This document shows positions 8,289 through 17,432 of a DNA stretch of 64,000 bases, piece after piece. The stretch covers positions 1 through 64,000 of the forward strand of contig SYJA01000003.1 of the NCBI GenBank assembly GCA_005798555.1. Direction: 5' to 3'. This DNA comes from Actinomycetota bacterium. GTDB taxonomy: Bacteria; Actinomycetota; Actinomycetes; S36-B12. The translations under genes were made by a program, and so were the position numbers. The notes beneath the pieces are model-generated. The model did no database searches and was not told the origin of the DNA. It saw nothing but the letters and a program-made list of their open reading frames with translations. Numbering within the stretch: the stretch's first letter is position 1; each line of letters begins with the position of its first letter.

Positions 8289-9473
8289 GTGCAATCTGAT
8301 CTAACCTCGCTCCTCGTCATCGTCTCGATCGCCGCCATCGTGCCGCTGATCGTCGGGCTCACCAGGGTCAAGGTTGCCGAGGTGGTGCTGCTCCTGGTCG
8401 GAGGGATCGTCTTTGGTCCATACGTCCTGAACTGGATGCAGGTGGACGCCGCCATTGGCCTCCTCGCCGAGATGGGCTTGGGCCTGCTTTTCTTCCTTGC
8501 CGGCAATGAACTAGAGCGGACCGCCATCTCCGGCCGGACTGGCAAACTGGCCGCCATCGGCTGGGGCACTTCACTGCTCCTCGCCGGCCTGCTGACCGGT
8601 GGACTTTATGCAGTTGGCTTCGTTCAGGACTATTTAGGGATTGCGATCGCGCTCACCACAACTGCCCTCGGTACCTTACTGCCGGTGCTGCGCGATGCTG
8701 GGGAATCGAAGACGCGTTTTGGGACGTTTTTCATGGGGGCTGGGGTGTGGGGGGAATTTGGCCCGATCATCGCGATCGCTATTTTGTTCGGTACCCAGTC
8801 ATCGTTCGGAGCGATTTTGTCCCTTGCCGCCTTTGCGATTGTCGCCTTAATCGTGGCACTGCTACCGCAGCGATTGAACAACCCTCGGGTGCGGGCGGTG
8901 CTGCAGCGCGGATACGGCACCAGCTCGCAAACCGCGGTGCGCATCACCATGTTGCTGCTCATATTTCTCTTGACCTTGGCCTCAGGTTTTGGATTGGACG
9001 CAGTCCTCGGTGCCTTCATTGCCGGCATCATCGTGCGGCGCTACGCACCACGCAGTGAAGATTCCATGCTGCATGGCCGGATCGAAGGGATAGCTTTCGG
9101 ATTCTTCATTCCAATTTTCTTCATTGTCTCCGGCGCAAACCTGGATGTCATGTCAATTATTCAGAACCCACTTGTCCTCATCGTTTTCTTCGTGCTACTA
9201 CTACTGGTTCGCGGGCTACCGCAATTCTTCATTTACCGTAAGGCGATGCCCGATGCCTTCCAGCGCGGGCGCTTCTCCTTGCTTGTTGCCACCGGGCTCC
9301 CGGTGATCGTCGCGATTACCACCTTGCAAGTCGAAGCCGGTGAGATGCTGCCCCAGAACGCGGCTGGGTTGGTCGGCGCTGGCGCCCTTTCGGTTCTAGT
9401 TTTTCCGCTGCTTGCCAATGCACTCGGAAGAAAGGTGCGAAACCCGCTACCCGAGGAAGAGCAGGTTAATTAA
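8289..9473 (+). CDS. CPA2-family cation:proton antiporter
   Basis: This 394-residue membrane protein has about 12 hydrophobic segments and the look of the Kef/NapA (CPA2) antiporter family. Visible landmarks are LGLLFFLAGNELERTAI near residue 80, ALTTTALGTLLPVLRDAG near 125, and FGLDAVLGAFIAGIIVRRY near 240, the usual GAFIAG helix. It has no C-terminal RCK or TrkA domain, so it resembles a bare exchanger. An in-frame TTG lies 9 bases upstream. I prefer GTG 8289 because of the -10 element spaced for a leaderless transcript. The exchanged ion (K+ or Na+) cannot be told. Confidence 0.85.
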   Translation: MQSDLTSLLVIVSIAAIVPLIVGLTRVKVAEVVLLLVGGIVFGPYVLNWMQVDAAIGLLAEMGLGLLFFLAGNELERTAISGRTGKLAAIGWGTSLLLAGLLTGGLYAVGFVQDYLGIAIALTTTALGTLLPVLRDAGESKTRFGTFFMGAGVWGEFGPIIAIAILFGTQSSFGAILSLAAFAIVALIVALLPQRLNNPRVRAVLQRGYGTSSQTAVRITMLLLIFLLTLASGFGLDAVLGAFIAGIIVRRYAPRSEDSMLHGRIEGIAFGFFIPIFFIVSGANLDVMSIIQNPLVLIVFFVLLLLVRGLPQFFIYRKAMPDAFQRGRFSLLVATGLPVIVAITTLQVEAGEMLPQNAAGLVGAGALSVLVFPLLANALGRKVRNPLPEEEQVN

Positions 9474-9482
9474 GTCCAGCGC

Positions 9483-10433
9483 TTAGGCGCGAGCCGCATA
9501 CACCGCGTGCAAGGCAATGCCCGCAGCGACCGCAGCGTTTAGGGACTCCGTAGAACTGTTCATGTCAATTCGCGCCAGCCAGTCGCAGGTCTCGCCGACC
9601 AATCGCGATAAACCTTCGCCCTCAGCCCCAATCACGAGTACCACCCGATCGGTCAACGTGCCGCCGGGCAGGCCACCTAAGTTCGTGGCACCATCGGCGG
9701 CCAGCCCAATGACGGTGAAGCCCTTTTTCTGCAAGGACTGCAGGGCGCGAGTCAGGTTCGGCACCTGGGCAACAGGCACGCGCGCCAGTGCTCCGGCCGA
9801 CGTCTTCCACGCCCCAGCGCTAATACCCGCTGCACGCCGGGTCGGGATGACGATGCCATCAGCACCGAAGGCAGCAGCTGACCGGGCAACGGCACCCAGA
9901 TTGCGCGGGTCGGTCACCCCATCGAGTGCGACGAGGAGTCGGCCCCCGCTGATAGCCGCAAGGTCGGCATACTCATATGGCGGCATCGTGAGGACCAAAC
10001 CTTGATGCACGGCATTGTGGGTCATTTCATCAAGATCGGCTCGGGAGATTTCGAACATCGGGACGTTCTGCGCTACCGCCAGGCGAAGGGCCTCGCGCAG
10101 CCGATCGTCAGCGTCCAATTTAACCTGTACGTATAAGGCCTTGGCTGGTACTCGTGCCCGCAGCGCCTCAACCACAGAGTTGCGCCCGATAAGCAGGTCA
10201 GCGGTATCGCGTGTGCGACCACCGGAGGGGCGAGCAGTCTTCTTAGCTGTCTCCTGAATGCGGACTGACGCACGTTCGCGCCGCCCAGCAGGGTGGTGCG
10301 GGCGCTCAACCGCCTTCGGCGTCGGGCCTTTGCCCTTGAGTTGCTTGCGGCGCTGACCTCCCGAGCCAACCGTCGCCCCCTTCTTGCTGCCCTCACTTCG
10401 CATAGCGCCACGACGCTGTGAATTACCGGCCAT
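9483..10433 (-). CDS. rlmB: 23S rRNA (guanosine-2'-O)-methyltransferase, TrmH/RlmB family
   Basis: This 316-residue SPOUT methyltransferase is probably RlmB, which methylates a guanosine ribose in 23S rRNA. A basic disordered N-terminus (about 85 residues) is typical of actinobacterial RlmB. The substrate-binding domain starts at DLLIGRNSVVEALRA. The SPOUT motifs are DGVTDPRNLGAVARSA, LVIGAEGEGLS and NSSTESLNAAVAAGIALHA. It starts 2 bases after the cysS stop and closes the carD-ispD-ispF-PPOX-cysS-rlmB string. The same order cysS-rlmB occurs in Mycobacterium and Streptomyces, from memory. Confidence 0.93.
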   Translation of the reverse strand: MAGNSQRRGAMRSEGSKKGATVGSGGQRRKQLKGKGPTPKAVERPHHPAGRRERASVRIQETAKKTARPSGGRTRDTADLLIGRNSVVEALRARVPAKALYVQVKLDADDRLREALRLAVAQNVPMFEISRADLDEMTHNAVHQGLVLTMPPYEYADLAAISGGRLLVALDGVTDPRNLGAVARSAAAFGADGIVIPTRRAAGISAGAWKTSAGALARVPVAQVPNLTRALQSLQKKGFTVIGLAADGATNLGGLPGGTLTDRVVLVIGAEGEGLSRLVGETCDWLARIDMNSSTESLNAAVAAGIALHAVYAARA

Positions 10434-10435
10434 GA

Positions 10436-11851
10436 CTATTGCTCCAAAGTCCAGCGGGCACCTTCGGGGGTGTCCTCGATGCGGATACCGATGGCATCAA
10501 GGCCATCGCGGATTGCATCAGACGCGGCAAAATCCTTACGCGCCCGCGCTTCTTGCCTTTGTTCCAGTGCCACCTGCACCAGCGCATCGATAACTGAATC
10601 AGTGTCGGCTCGACCTACCTGCGCCCAGGACTTCGACCACGGATTAAGGCCAAGGATGTCGAGCATTGCGACAGTCGCCGACAATGCCTCGGTTACCAGG
10701 CCCGTGTCCTTAGCGGTCAACGCCGCATTGCCGCCGCGCACTGTCTCATGGAGTACTGCGAATGCCTGCGGCACTGCGAGGTCGTCATTCATCGCCGCGT
10801 CAAATGCCTCAGGTCTAGATGAGGGATTAGGGGTAAGCAACTGTGGATCTGTGCCTAGGAATTCATGGCCACGTTGCAAGAATCCCTCAATCCGGCGAAA
10901 CCCTTGCCCGGCTTCGTTTACCGATTCATCGGAGTACTCAAGCATTGAGCGGTAATGCGCACCCACCAAGTAGTAGCGCAACTCAATCGGGCGAACGCGC
11001 TTGATGACCTCGTCAACCAACAAGGAATTACCCAGGGACTTACTCATCTTCTCGCCAGCGGTGGTAACCCACGCATTGTGCACCCAATAGTTGGCGAATG
11101 GGTTTCCGGCGGCCTTCGATTGCGCTATCTCATTCTCGTGGTGCGGGAAGATCAAGTCGAGCCCGCCACCATGGATATCAAATTGCGGACCTAGGTACTT
11201 CTCGGCCATCGCCGAGCACTCAATATGCCATCCCGGACGGCCCGGGCCCCAAGGGGTGTGCCAATGCGGTTCACCCGGCTTGGCCGATTTCCACATTGCA
11301 AAATCACGGGCATCACGTTTGATCTGCGCTTGGGAGTCCGGCGATGCCAACATGTCATCAATGCGTTGACCACTTAACTTCCCGTAGCCATCAAAGGCAC
11401 GAACATCGAAATAGACATCGCCTGCCACCGCATAGCCAAAACCCGAAGCGATCAATTGCTGCATCATCGCGATCATCTCAGGGATATGCCCGGTCGCACG
11501 CGGTTCATAAGTTGGCGGTAGGCAACCGAGAGCATCGTAGGCCCGGTTGAAGGCCCGCTCATTGCGCATCGCGACAACCCAATAAGGGACATCTTCATGT
11601 CCCGCGTTATGGATGATCTTGTCGTCAATATCGGTGACATTACGAATGAAGGTGACGTCCATGCCCTGGCCGGTCAACCACCGGAGTAGCACATCAAAGG
11701 CCACCCCACTGCGAATATGCCCGACGTGCGGGGGCGCCTGCACGGTCGCACCGCAAAGGTAAATGCCAACCTGGCCTGGGGTAATCGGGGTGAACTCGCG
11801 CACCGAGCGCGTGGCAGTGTCATATAAGGACAGGGTGGAAGGCACAGGCAC
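10436..11851 (-). CDS. cysS: Cysteinyl-tRNA synthetase
   Basis: This 471-residue class I synthetase charges tRNA-Cys. The HIGH motif reads HVGH at residues 42-45, the zinc Cys is in YLCGATVQ (residue 33), WHIECSAMAEKYLG follows, and the KMSKSLGN motif lies near residue 267. The C-terminal DALR-like helical domain ends in RIEDTPEGARWTLEQ. Length is normal. It is not the shorter MshC paralogue, which lacks the C-terminal anticodon-binding part. It lies 3 bases downstream of the PPOX gene, so the two are probably co-transcribed. Confidence 0.96.
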   Translation of the reverse strand: MPVPSTLSLYDTATRSVREFTPITPGQVGIYLCGATVQAPPHVGHIRSGVAFDVLLRWLTGQGMDVTFIRNVTDIDDKIIHNAGHEDVPYWVVAMRNERAFNRAYDALGCLPPTYEPRATGHIPEMIAMMQQLIASGFGYAVAGDVYFDVRAFDGYGKLSGQRIDDMLASPDSQAQIKRDARDFAMWKSAKPGEPHWHTPWGPGRPGWHIECSAMAEKYLGPQFDIHGGGLDLIFPHHENEIAQSKAAGNPFANYWVHNAWVTTAGEKMSKSLGNSLLVDEVIKRVRPIELRYYLVGAHYRSMLEYSDESVNEAGQGFRRIEGFLQRGHEFLGTDPQLLTPNPSSRPEAFDAAMNDDLAVPQAFAVLHETVRGGNAALTAKDTGLVTEALSATVAMLDILGLNPWSKSWAQVGRADTDSVIDALVQVALEQRQEARARKDFAASDAIRDGLDAIGIRIEDTPEGARWTLEQ

Positions 11852-11854
11852 AGG

Positions 11855-12256
11855 CTACCGCTGGAGCGTGACGATCTTTTCCGGCGTGATGCGGACGACC
11901 ACCCGCACGTTATCGGTGCCGTCATCAAAGGCGTATCTATCCAGGCCCAGATACGCCTTCGCGGCTCGGTCGATCAACTCACGGCCACCTGATTCGGTCA
12001 TCGTGGCAGTGCCCCGGACCTCAACGTATGAGTAGGGGTTGTCCTTCGGGTAAACCAGCAGGGTGACCCGCGGGTCACTTTCCATGTTGAGGTGCTTGCG
12101 GCGCCCCTTGACGGTGGAGACCAGCAAGTCATTGCCGTCGCGCTCAACCCAGACGACTGACAGGTGCGGCTGGCCATCAGGGAGCAAGGTGGCGATGGTC
12201 GCGAATTCCGGGTCATCAAACCAGGGTTTTACCTCGTCGGGGATCTGGGTTGTCAT
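11855..12256 (-). CDS. PPOX-class F420-dependent / pyridoxamine 5'-phosphate oxidase-like protein
   Basis: This 133-residue split-barrel flavin-fold protein has the pattern PEFATIATLLPDGQPHLSVVWVERDGNDLLVSTVKGRRKHLNMESDPRVTLLVYP. This is close to actinobacterial PPOX-class, putatively F420-dependent enzymes (TIGR03618 type). It may reduce or bind a small planar substrate; the actual substrate is unknown. Whether it binds F420, FMN or heme cannot be decided from sequence. It sits between ispF and cysS in an otherwise conserved housekeeping string, on the same strand. Confidence 0.82.
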   Translation of the reverse strand: MTTQIPDEVKPWFDDPEFATIATLLPDGQPHLSVVWVERDGNDLLVSTVKGRRKHLNMESDPRVTLLVYPKDNPYSYVEVRGTATMTESGGRELIDRAAKAYLGLDRYAFDDGTDNVRVVVRITPEKIVTLQR

Positions 12257-12273
12257 AACCCGAGATCCTAGGT

Positions 12274-12774
12274 CTAGTCAGCGGTGGGTAAGACACTGGC
12301 AACGGCTACTGCGGCCAGCCCCTCGCCGCGGCCGGTCAAGCCAAGGCCATCGGTGGTGGTGCCGGCGATCCGGACCGGTGCGCCGATCGCCGCCGAGAGC
12401 ACGTCTTGGGCCTCTTGGCGCCGCGACCCAACTCGGGGTTGATTGCCGATTATCTGCACACTGGCATTGCCGATCTCGAACCCCCCTTGCCGCACCAAGG
12501 ACGCTACCTCGGATAACAAGGTCACCCCGGAGGCTCCCGAATACTTAGAGTCGTCGGTGCCGAAAACCGATCCAAGGTCTCCGAGGCCGGCGGCCCCGAG
12601 CAGGGCATCACAGATGGCATGCGCGGCGACATCAGCGTCTGAATGCCCGCTGAGCCCAACGGCCTCGGGCCAGTACAAGCCGGCCAGCCAAAGCGGTCTG
12701 GTCGCGTCAAATGCGTGCACATCCACCCCGATGCCAACAAGTGGTATCGGCAGCTGTTGGTTGCTAGACGCCAC
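12274..12774 (-). CDS. ispF: 2-C-methyl-D-erythritol 2,4-cyclodiphosphate synthase
   Basis: This 166-residue protein catalyses cyclisation of CDP-ME 2-phosphate in the MEP pathway of isoprenoid synthesis. The metal ligands are in [10 protein letters not shown] (Asp-x-His) and [26 protein letters not shown]. The [14 protein letters not shown] end is typical. The gene overlaps the end of ispD by 11 bases, so the two are translationally coupled. Confidence 0.95.
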   Translation of the reverse strand: MASSNQQLPIPLVGIGVDVHAFDATRPLWLAGLYWPEAVGLSGHSDADVAAHAICDALLGAAGLGDLGSVFGTDDSKYSGASGVTLLSEVASLVRQGGFEIGNASVQIIGNQPRVGSRRQEAQDVLSAAIGAPVRIAGTTTDGLGLTGRGEGLAAVAVASVLPTAD

Positions 12775-13471
12775 CGGCGGCCCGCCGCTTCGCGAGAATT
12801 GCCTCGGCCAAGATTAGGTCGATCGGACGCGTGACTTTGAAGGCTTCTTCGCGGCCCGCGATCACATGCACCACCACCCCCATGCGCTCGACCATGCCAG
12901 CGTCGTCGGTGATCGTTGCTTCGTCAACATCCAAAGCGGCATGCGCAGCCTGCAGCACCTCGCGGGTAAAGCCCTGTGGAGTTTGTATCGCACGTAGTGT
13001 TGATCGCGGCGGTGTAGAAGTGACATCGGATTTCGCGTCCACCTCTTTGACGGTGTCGACCATCGCGACACCGGGAACCACCGCAAGGTGACCTTGGCGC
13101 ACCGCGGCCACCACGGCGCTCACCAGCTCCGGTGGCACCAGTGGCCGGGCGGCGTCATGCACGAGAACCACATCAACGTCAGCCGGCAGGCCAATCAAGG
13201 CGCGCGCCACCGACTCCGGTCGCGTATCACCACCGGCCACCACACTGACGTCGGCTGAGAATTGCTGCTGCACCAACAGTGCGCTTACTTCGTCGACGCT
13301 GGCAGCGGGAACGGCAACAATCACCAGATCGACCGCCCGCGACTCGGTGAGAGCATTGACCGCGTGCACGAACATCGGCACGCCGCCAAGTTGACGTAAA
13401 GCCTTCGGGGTGCCAGGACCCAAGCGTTCGCCCCGGCCGGCCGCGGGCACCAGGGCAGCGGTTCGCCCCAT
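12764..13471 (-). CDS. ispD: 2-C-methyl-D-erythritol 4-phosphate cytidylyltransferase
   Basis: This 235-residue nucleotidyltransferase makes CDP-methylerythritol from CTP and MEP. The CTP loop reads [19 protein letters not shown] at residues 7-25. [16 protein letters not shown] and [14 protein letters not shown] are the other family marks. It overlaps ispF downstream and starts 15 bases after the carD stop. The carD-ispD-ispF order is shared with M. tuberculosis Rv3583c-Rv3581c (from memory). Confidence 0.95.
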   Translation of the reverse strand: MGRTAALVPAAGRGERLGPGTPKALRQLGGVPMFVHAVNALTESRAVDLVIVAVPAASVDEVSALLVQQQFSADVSVVAGGDTRPESVARALIGLPADVDVVLVHDAARPLVPPELVSAVVAAVRQGHLAVVPGVAMVDTVKEVDAKSDVTSTPPRSTLRAIQTPQGFTREVLQAAHAALDVDEATITDDAGMVERMGVVVHVIAGREEAFKVTRPIDLILAEAILAKRRAAGGV

Positions 13472-13486
13472 TTAGATCACCACCTG

Positions 13487-13969
13487 CTAGGAAGCTAGGA
13501 CCTCGTCGAGGATCGCCTCGGCATTGTCCTCATTGGTCTTCTCCGCAAGGGCGAGTTCACTCACCAAGATCTGCCGGGCTTTGGCCAGCATCCGCTTCTC
13601 GCCCGCCGACAGACCGCGCTCGCGCTCGCGGCGCCAAAGATCGCGGACCACCTCGGCCACCTTGATGACGTCGCCGGAGGCGAGTTTCTCCAGATTTGCC
13701 TTGTAGCGGCGCGACCAGTTGGTCGGCTCCTCGGTGTATGGCTGGCGTAGAACGTTAAAGACCCGATTTAGGCCCTCGGCGTTGACGACATCGCGGACGC
13801 CCACTAAATCGACGTTGTCGGAGGGGACGCGAACGGTCAAATCACCCTGGGCCACCCGCAAAACTAGGTACTCACGGTCCTCGCCCTTAATTGACCGGGT
13901 CTCAACAGCTTCGATAAGTGCCGCCCCGTGATGTGGATATACGACGGTGTCACCGACGTTGAAAGCCAT
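13487..13969 (-). CDS. carD: CarD-family RNA polymerase-binding transcription regulator
   Basis: This 160-residue protein has an N-terminal CarD/TRCF RNA polymerase interaction domain ([23 protein letters not shown]) and a C-terminal helical DNA-binding domain with [17 protein letters not shown] and [20 protein letters not shown]. CarD stabilises open complexes, notably at rRNA promoters, in mycobacteria. Length is normal. Upstream on the minus strand lies the terminator of the ABC cluster, so carD probably has its own promoter in 13970-14015. Confidence 0.95.
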   Translation of the reverse strand: MAFNVGDTVVYPHHGAALIEAVETRSIKGEDREYLVLRVAQGDLTVRVPSDNVDLVGVRDVVNAEGLNRVFNVLRQPYTEEPTNWSRRYKANLEKLASGDVIKVAEVVRDLWRRERERGLSAGEKRMLAKARQILVSELALAEKTNEDNAEAILDEVLAS

Positions 13970-14015
13970 GTAGGAAAACCCCTCTCGAAGGATCTAACGA
14001 TACCACGCTCCGATT

Positions 14016-14054
14016 GGGGTGGATCACACCCCAAAAAGGCAGGCAAACACCTGC
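14016..14054 (-). terminator. Rho-independent terminator of the ABC cluster
   Basis: On the minus strand a 5-bp GC stem (arms at 14054-14050 and 14043-14039) begins in the stop codon of the ATPase gene and is followed by C and five T (14038-14033). A second perfect 6-bp GC-rich stem (14032-14027 with 14021-14016) follows. The pair separates the ABC genes from carD. Confidence 0.75.
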
Positions 14055-14821
14055 TAAAGACCGCGAACCTTCTCGTAGATCCGAGTTCGCAACTTCGCGA
14101 ACTTCGGGTCATTTCTGGTAGCTACTTGCGATCGCGGAAACGGTAGATTCACGGTCACCACTTCCGACACCTTGGCGGGTGAGCCATGCAGCACCACTAC
14201 CTCGTCACTCAGATACACAGCCTCGTCAATGTCGTGGGTCACCATGACCGTGGTGATTCCAAAATCTGCTCGGACCTTAAGCACTAAATCCTCAAGGTCG
14301 AATCTCGTTTGGGCGTCAACCGAAGCAAATGGCTCATCCATGACGAGGATTGACGGTCTAACTGCTAGCGCACGAGCAATCGAAACACGTTGCTGCATTC
14401 CTCCAGACAGTTGCCATGGGTATACCTTTTCATTGCCGGTCAGGCCTACTTCCTCCAGCGAATCTGAAATTCGAAGTTTGACTTCGGCTTTGTTAAGTTT
14501 TTGGGTCTTCAGCGGTAGTCCAATGTTCTTTTCAACCGTCAGCCAAGGCATCAGCGAACGCGTGTAATCTTGCAGTACCACCGCTAAGCCCTGCGGAGCG
14601 CCGCTAAGTTTTGACCCACGGACCAATATTTCCCCACCAGTCGGCGTGGCCAAGCCGGTCAGCAACCGGAGCAAGGTGGTCTTGCCCACGCCAGAAGGCC
14701 CAACTATCGAGACGAAATGCCCATCAGCTACGTCATAGGAGACCGCATCCAAAACATGTTTAATTCCCGAGTATGTCTTGTAATCCATACTGACTGAATC
14801 GATGGATATTGCGATGGTCAT
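14054..14821 (-). CDS. ABC transporter ATP-binding protein (SsuB/TauB type)
   Basis: This 255-residue ATPase energises the importer encoded by the next three genes. Walker A is GPSGVGKTTLL (about residue 40), the signature LSGGMQQRVSIARAL (about 138), Walker B ILVMDEPFASVDAQT (about 160), and the switch His is in VTHDIDEAVYLSDEV. This is the nitrate/sulfonate/taurine subgroup. It starts 20 bases after the adjacent permease. The base composition of this and the next genes looks more AT-rich than the flanks (by eye). Confidence 0.92.
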   Translation of the reverse strand: MTIAISIDSVSMDYKTYSGIKHVLDAVSYDVADGHFVSIVGPSGVGKTTLLRLLTGLATPTGGEILVRGSKLSGAPQGLAVVLQDYTRSLMPWLTVEKNIGLPLKTQKLNKAEVKLRISDSLEEVGLTGNEKVYPWQLSGGMQQRVSIARALAVRPSILVMDEPFASVDAQTRFDLEDLVLKVRADFGITTVMVTHDIDEAVYLSDEVVVLHGSPAKVSEVVTVNLPFPRSQVATRNDPKFAKLRTRIYEKVRGL

Positions 14822-14841
14822 CTGGTCTTTATCCCAATCAC

Positions 14842-15615
14842 CTAAGAGAGTTTCTTTTGCCCGAAATACCAGCGCAGAGATTTGCGCTCAACGATGTCAA
14901 ATACGAGATTTAGCGCATAGCCAAGCAGACCCAGTAAAATAACGCCTGTCCAGGCGTCAACAATCATGAATGAATCGGCCGCGATGAGCGTAAAAGCACC
15001 CAGTCCGAATCCCGAGCCAAGGATTTCAGAAGCGATAGTGACAACGAAGGCAACCTGAAAAGCAACCTGCAACCCTGCGAATATCTGTGGCATTGCGTTT
15101 GGCGCGCGCACTCGCCATAAGACTTGCCTTTTAGATAGGTGAAACACGTGCGCAGTGTCCAACAGCACATTATTTGTTGCCTTTACCGCATCAATGCCAG
15201 ACAGGAGAATTGGGAATGAAGCGGAAAAGGCCACAGCAGCGATCCGCATAGTTGAATCCAGACCCAAAAGTAGTATGAAAATGGGAACCAAAGCGACCGG
15301 GGGGATACTGCGGACGAAATCAATCACTGGCTCCACATATGATCCACCGCTTTTAGATGCCCCCACAATGACACCCAGCGGTATGGCTACAGCCACCGCG
15401 ATGAGGTAGCCGATGAGTAAATTCCGCAGGCTGGGAACCACGTGGATCGGGACGAGGGCAAACACCCAATTCTCTTGAAATCTGGCCCAAATGTCAGGCA
15501 GCGGCGGAAAATATGGATTAGTGGAGTCAATGCTGACCCGGTACCAACCCCATACTAGTAACACTGGGACCCAAAGACCCAAAAGAAATGAGGTAGCCAA
15601 GTTTCGGATTTTCAC
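14842..15615 (-). CDS. ABC transporter permease (SsuC/TauC type), second subunit
   Basis: This 257-residue inner-membrane permease has about six spans and the BPD_transp_1 EAA loop, here RVRAPNAMPQIFAGLQVAFQVAFV. A much longer in-frame reading exists upstream, but the residues before KIRNLATSFLLG do not look like protein. GTG 15615 overlaps the stop of the upstream permease (GTGA), which fixes the start. It probably pairs with the upstream permease as a heterodimer in the importer. Confidence 0.9.
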   Translation of the reverse strand: MKIRNLATSFLLGLWVPVLLVWGWYRVSIDSTNPYFPPLPDIWARFQENWVFALVPIHVVPSLRNLLIGYLIAVAVAIPLGVIVGASKSGGSYVEPVIDFVRSIPPVALVPIFILLLGLDSTMRIAAVAFSASFPILLSGIDAVKATNNVLLDTAHVFHLSKRQVLWRVRAPNAMPQIFAGLQVAFQVAFVVTIASEILGSGFGLGAFTLIAADSFMIVDAWTGVILLGLLGYALNLVFDIVERKSLRWYFGQKKLS

Positions 15616-16370
15616 TTGCCCATCCAAAAAACAAGGCGTCGTTGTGCTAAGACGATTCCACGCGAAACCAGGATTCCAAGAATTCCGAGCAGTAAAACCA
15701 CCGCGAACGTCTTGGCTATTTGATTTCCTGTTTGATACATGGCTAGCAGTTGCCCTAAGCCTGGTGCTCCCCCGACCAATCCTGCCACCACAGCAACAAT
15801 GAGAGCCACCGATGCGGCAATTCGCAGACCAACCGCAACGAATGGTGCGGCTGCTGGCAAGCGGGCAAAGAGAATCTGTCGACCGGTACCTAGGCGGTAG
15901 CACCGCATGGTCTCAAGCAGCACTACATCAGTATCACGGACACCATAGGCAGTTTGAATCGCCAGAGCGAAGAAATTTGCGAATACGACCAGAAATATGC
16001 CCATCTGAATTGTCGGACCTAGGACCAAAATCGTGATCGGGATTATGACAATCGGTGGTATCACCTTGAAGAAATCAAAAGTGAACTTGGTCGATCGATA
16101 TGCGAATCGACTAAGTCCTAAGCAGATGCCAACGGGAACCGCAAGAACGACGCTTAAGACGAACCCGACAACTGCCATTTGCGCGGTTGCCAGCAACTGA
16201 GTCCATAAAATTGGCTCGGTCAGGATGATGAAGAAAGCCCCGACTGTTGCTATTGCAGTAGGGAAGGAGCCGCTGCTCAGCGGACCAACCATCGCAGCTA
16301 CCTGCCAAATCAGCAGCGCTGCCAAGGTCGACACCACTCCCGCAGGCACGCGGCGAGTGATTGCTGACAC
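15612..16370 (-). CDS. ABC transporter permease (SsuC/TauC type), first subunit
   Basis: This 252-residue permease has about six membrane segments. The coupling loop is LFARLPAAAPFVAVGLRIAASVALIVAVVAG at about residues 165-195. N-terminal segment VSTLAALLIWQVAAMVG and PPIVIIPITILVLG are typical of the nitrate/sulfonate/bicarbonate branch. The stop overlaps the start of the next permease by 4 bases. Two different permeases in one importer of this family is less usual than one homodimeric subunit, though known. Confidence 0.9.
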   Translation of the reverse strand: MSAITRRVPAGVVSTLAALLIWQVAAMVGPLSSGSFPTAIATVGAFFIILTEPILWTQLLATAQMAVVGFVLSVVLAVPVGICLGLSRFAYRSTKFTFDFFKVIPPIVIIPITILVLGPTIQMGIFLVVFANFFALAIQTAYGVRDTDVVLLETMRCYRLGTGRQILFARLPAAAPFVAVGLRIAASVALIVAVVAGLVGGAPGLGQLLAMYQTGNQIAKTFAVVLLLGILGILVSRGIVLAQRRLVFWMGK

Positions 16371-16406
16371 AGCGGCTCCTTCAATCAGCCCATAGGCCCA
16401 TCTTGA

Positions 16407-17432
16407 CTACGGTCGATATTGCCTCATTAATAGCCCTGACGTATTCAGCGGTGTAGTCAGGTAACCCAGCAGCAGCATTTTATCTGCTGGACGCTTTAGG
16501 TCAGCCGCCAGAATTGTGTACGGGAAATATGACGGGTTTGCAGCCCTCGCTGTTGCGAGGTCAACCCCGGTGTACTGGAGCGACTTCTGTAGCACCTGAT
16601 CCCATCCCGCCTTGGTGCTGGCTACTTTGTTCACCTGTGAGATGGACTTCTGAAATGCCAGGACTACGGCCGGATTAGCCGCGGCATATGCGGCAGTAGT
16701 GACCCACATTCCAACTGCGTTTTCGAGATCGAAGAACTGAATTCCGGGTGACCCAAGATTCGTCATGCCGGCTGCTATACAAGCCGAGGTGAATGGCTCA
16801 ACCGTGAAGGCTGCTTGAGTGGTTCCATTTACCACTCCCGGAATAGCCTGCGGGAATGGCACAGTGACCCAGTTAATTGACTTCGGGTCACCCTTAGCAT
16901 TCTTCACTGCCTGCGCAATTGTTACTTCGCCCTGTGCTGATCGAGCCGGTACCGACACGGTCTTGCCAACCAGATCCTTCCAGGACTTGATCCCGGAATT
17001 TGGGTTCACACAAACACCAGTATCATCGAGCTTGGCAGCTAGTGCCGCATTCTTCTTGGCTTTTGCAACCTCTGTTGGTTTGTAGCCGTCTGCCGGTGCC
17101 ACTACCTTCAGCGCCATACCGGCGTTGGCATACGCATTGACGATTGGGATTGATGGTGCGTACACGAACTGGACCGCTCCTGCTGCTAAGCCAGCCAATG
17201 AGGGCGGTGGTGCCGGGAAGAGCACAACTTCGGTTACGTTCAAGCCATTCTTGGCGAAGATCCCCGAGTCTTGAGCTAGCGGAATTACTCCAGCCGCGTT
17301 GATAGCGACGGTCCCCACCTTTATGTCTGTCGTGGCCGCAGTGGCCGGATTGGCGGCCACGCCTACCAGAGTCGCGGCGAGCACACCGATCGCTCCGGCG
17401 GCCGCAACACTTTTGCGCTTAAACTTGCTCAC
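16407..17432 (-). CDS. NMT1/SsuA-like ABC substrate-binding protein, secreted form
   Basis: This 341-residue periplasmic-binding-protein-type solute receptor belongs to the NMT1/SsuA group. A Sec signal peptide spans about residues 1-33 (basic SKFKRKS, hydrophobic core, ATAA cleavage region). No lipobox Cys is present, which is unusual for a Gram-positive receptor. The mature domain has GVIPLAQDSGIFAKNGLNV and LKVVAPADGYKPTEVAK, and Cys residues occur at VCVNPNSG and SACIAAG. GTG 17432 is chosen because an AGGAGG site lies 6 bases before it; a longer reading upstream is not plausible. Substrate unknown; sulfonate-, pyrimidine- and amine-type ligands are all possible in this family. Confidence 0.87.
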   Translation of the reverse strand: MSKFKRKSVAAAGAIGVLAATLVGVAANPATAATTDIKVGTVAINAAGVIPLAQDSGIFAKNGLNVTEVVLFPAPPPSLAGLAAGAVQFVYAPSIPIVNAYANAGMALKVVAPADGYKPTEVAKAKKNAALAAKLDDTGVCVNPNSGIKSWKDLVGKTVSVPARSAQGEVTIAQAVKNAKGDPKSINWVTVPFPQAIPGVVNGTTQAAFTVEPFTSACIAAGMTNLGSPGIQFFDLENAVGMWVTTAAYAAANPAVVLAFQKSISQVNKVASTKAGWDQVLQKSLQYTGVDLATARAANPSYFPYTILAADLKRPADKMLLLGYLTTPLNTSGLLMRQYRP

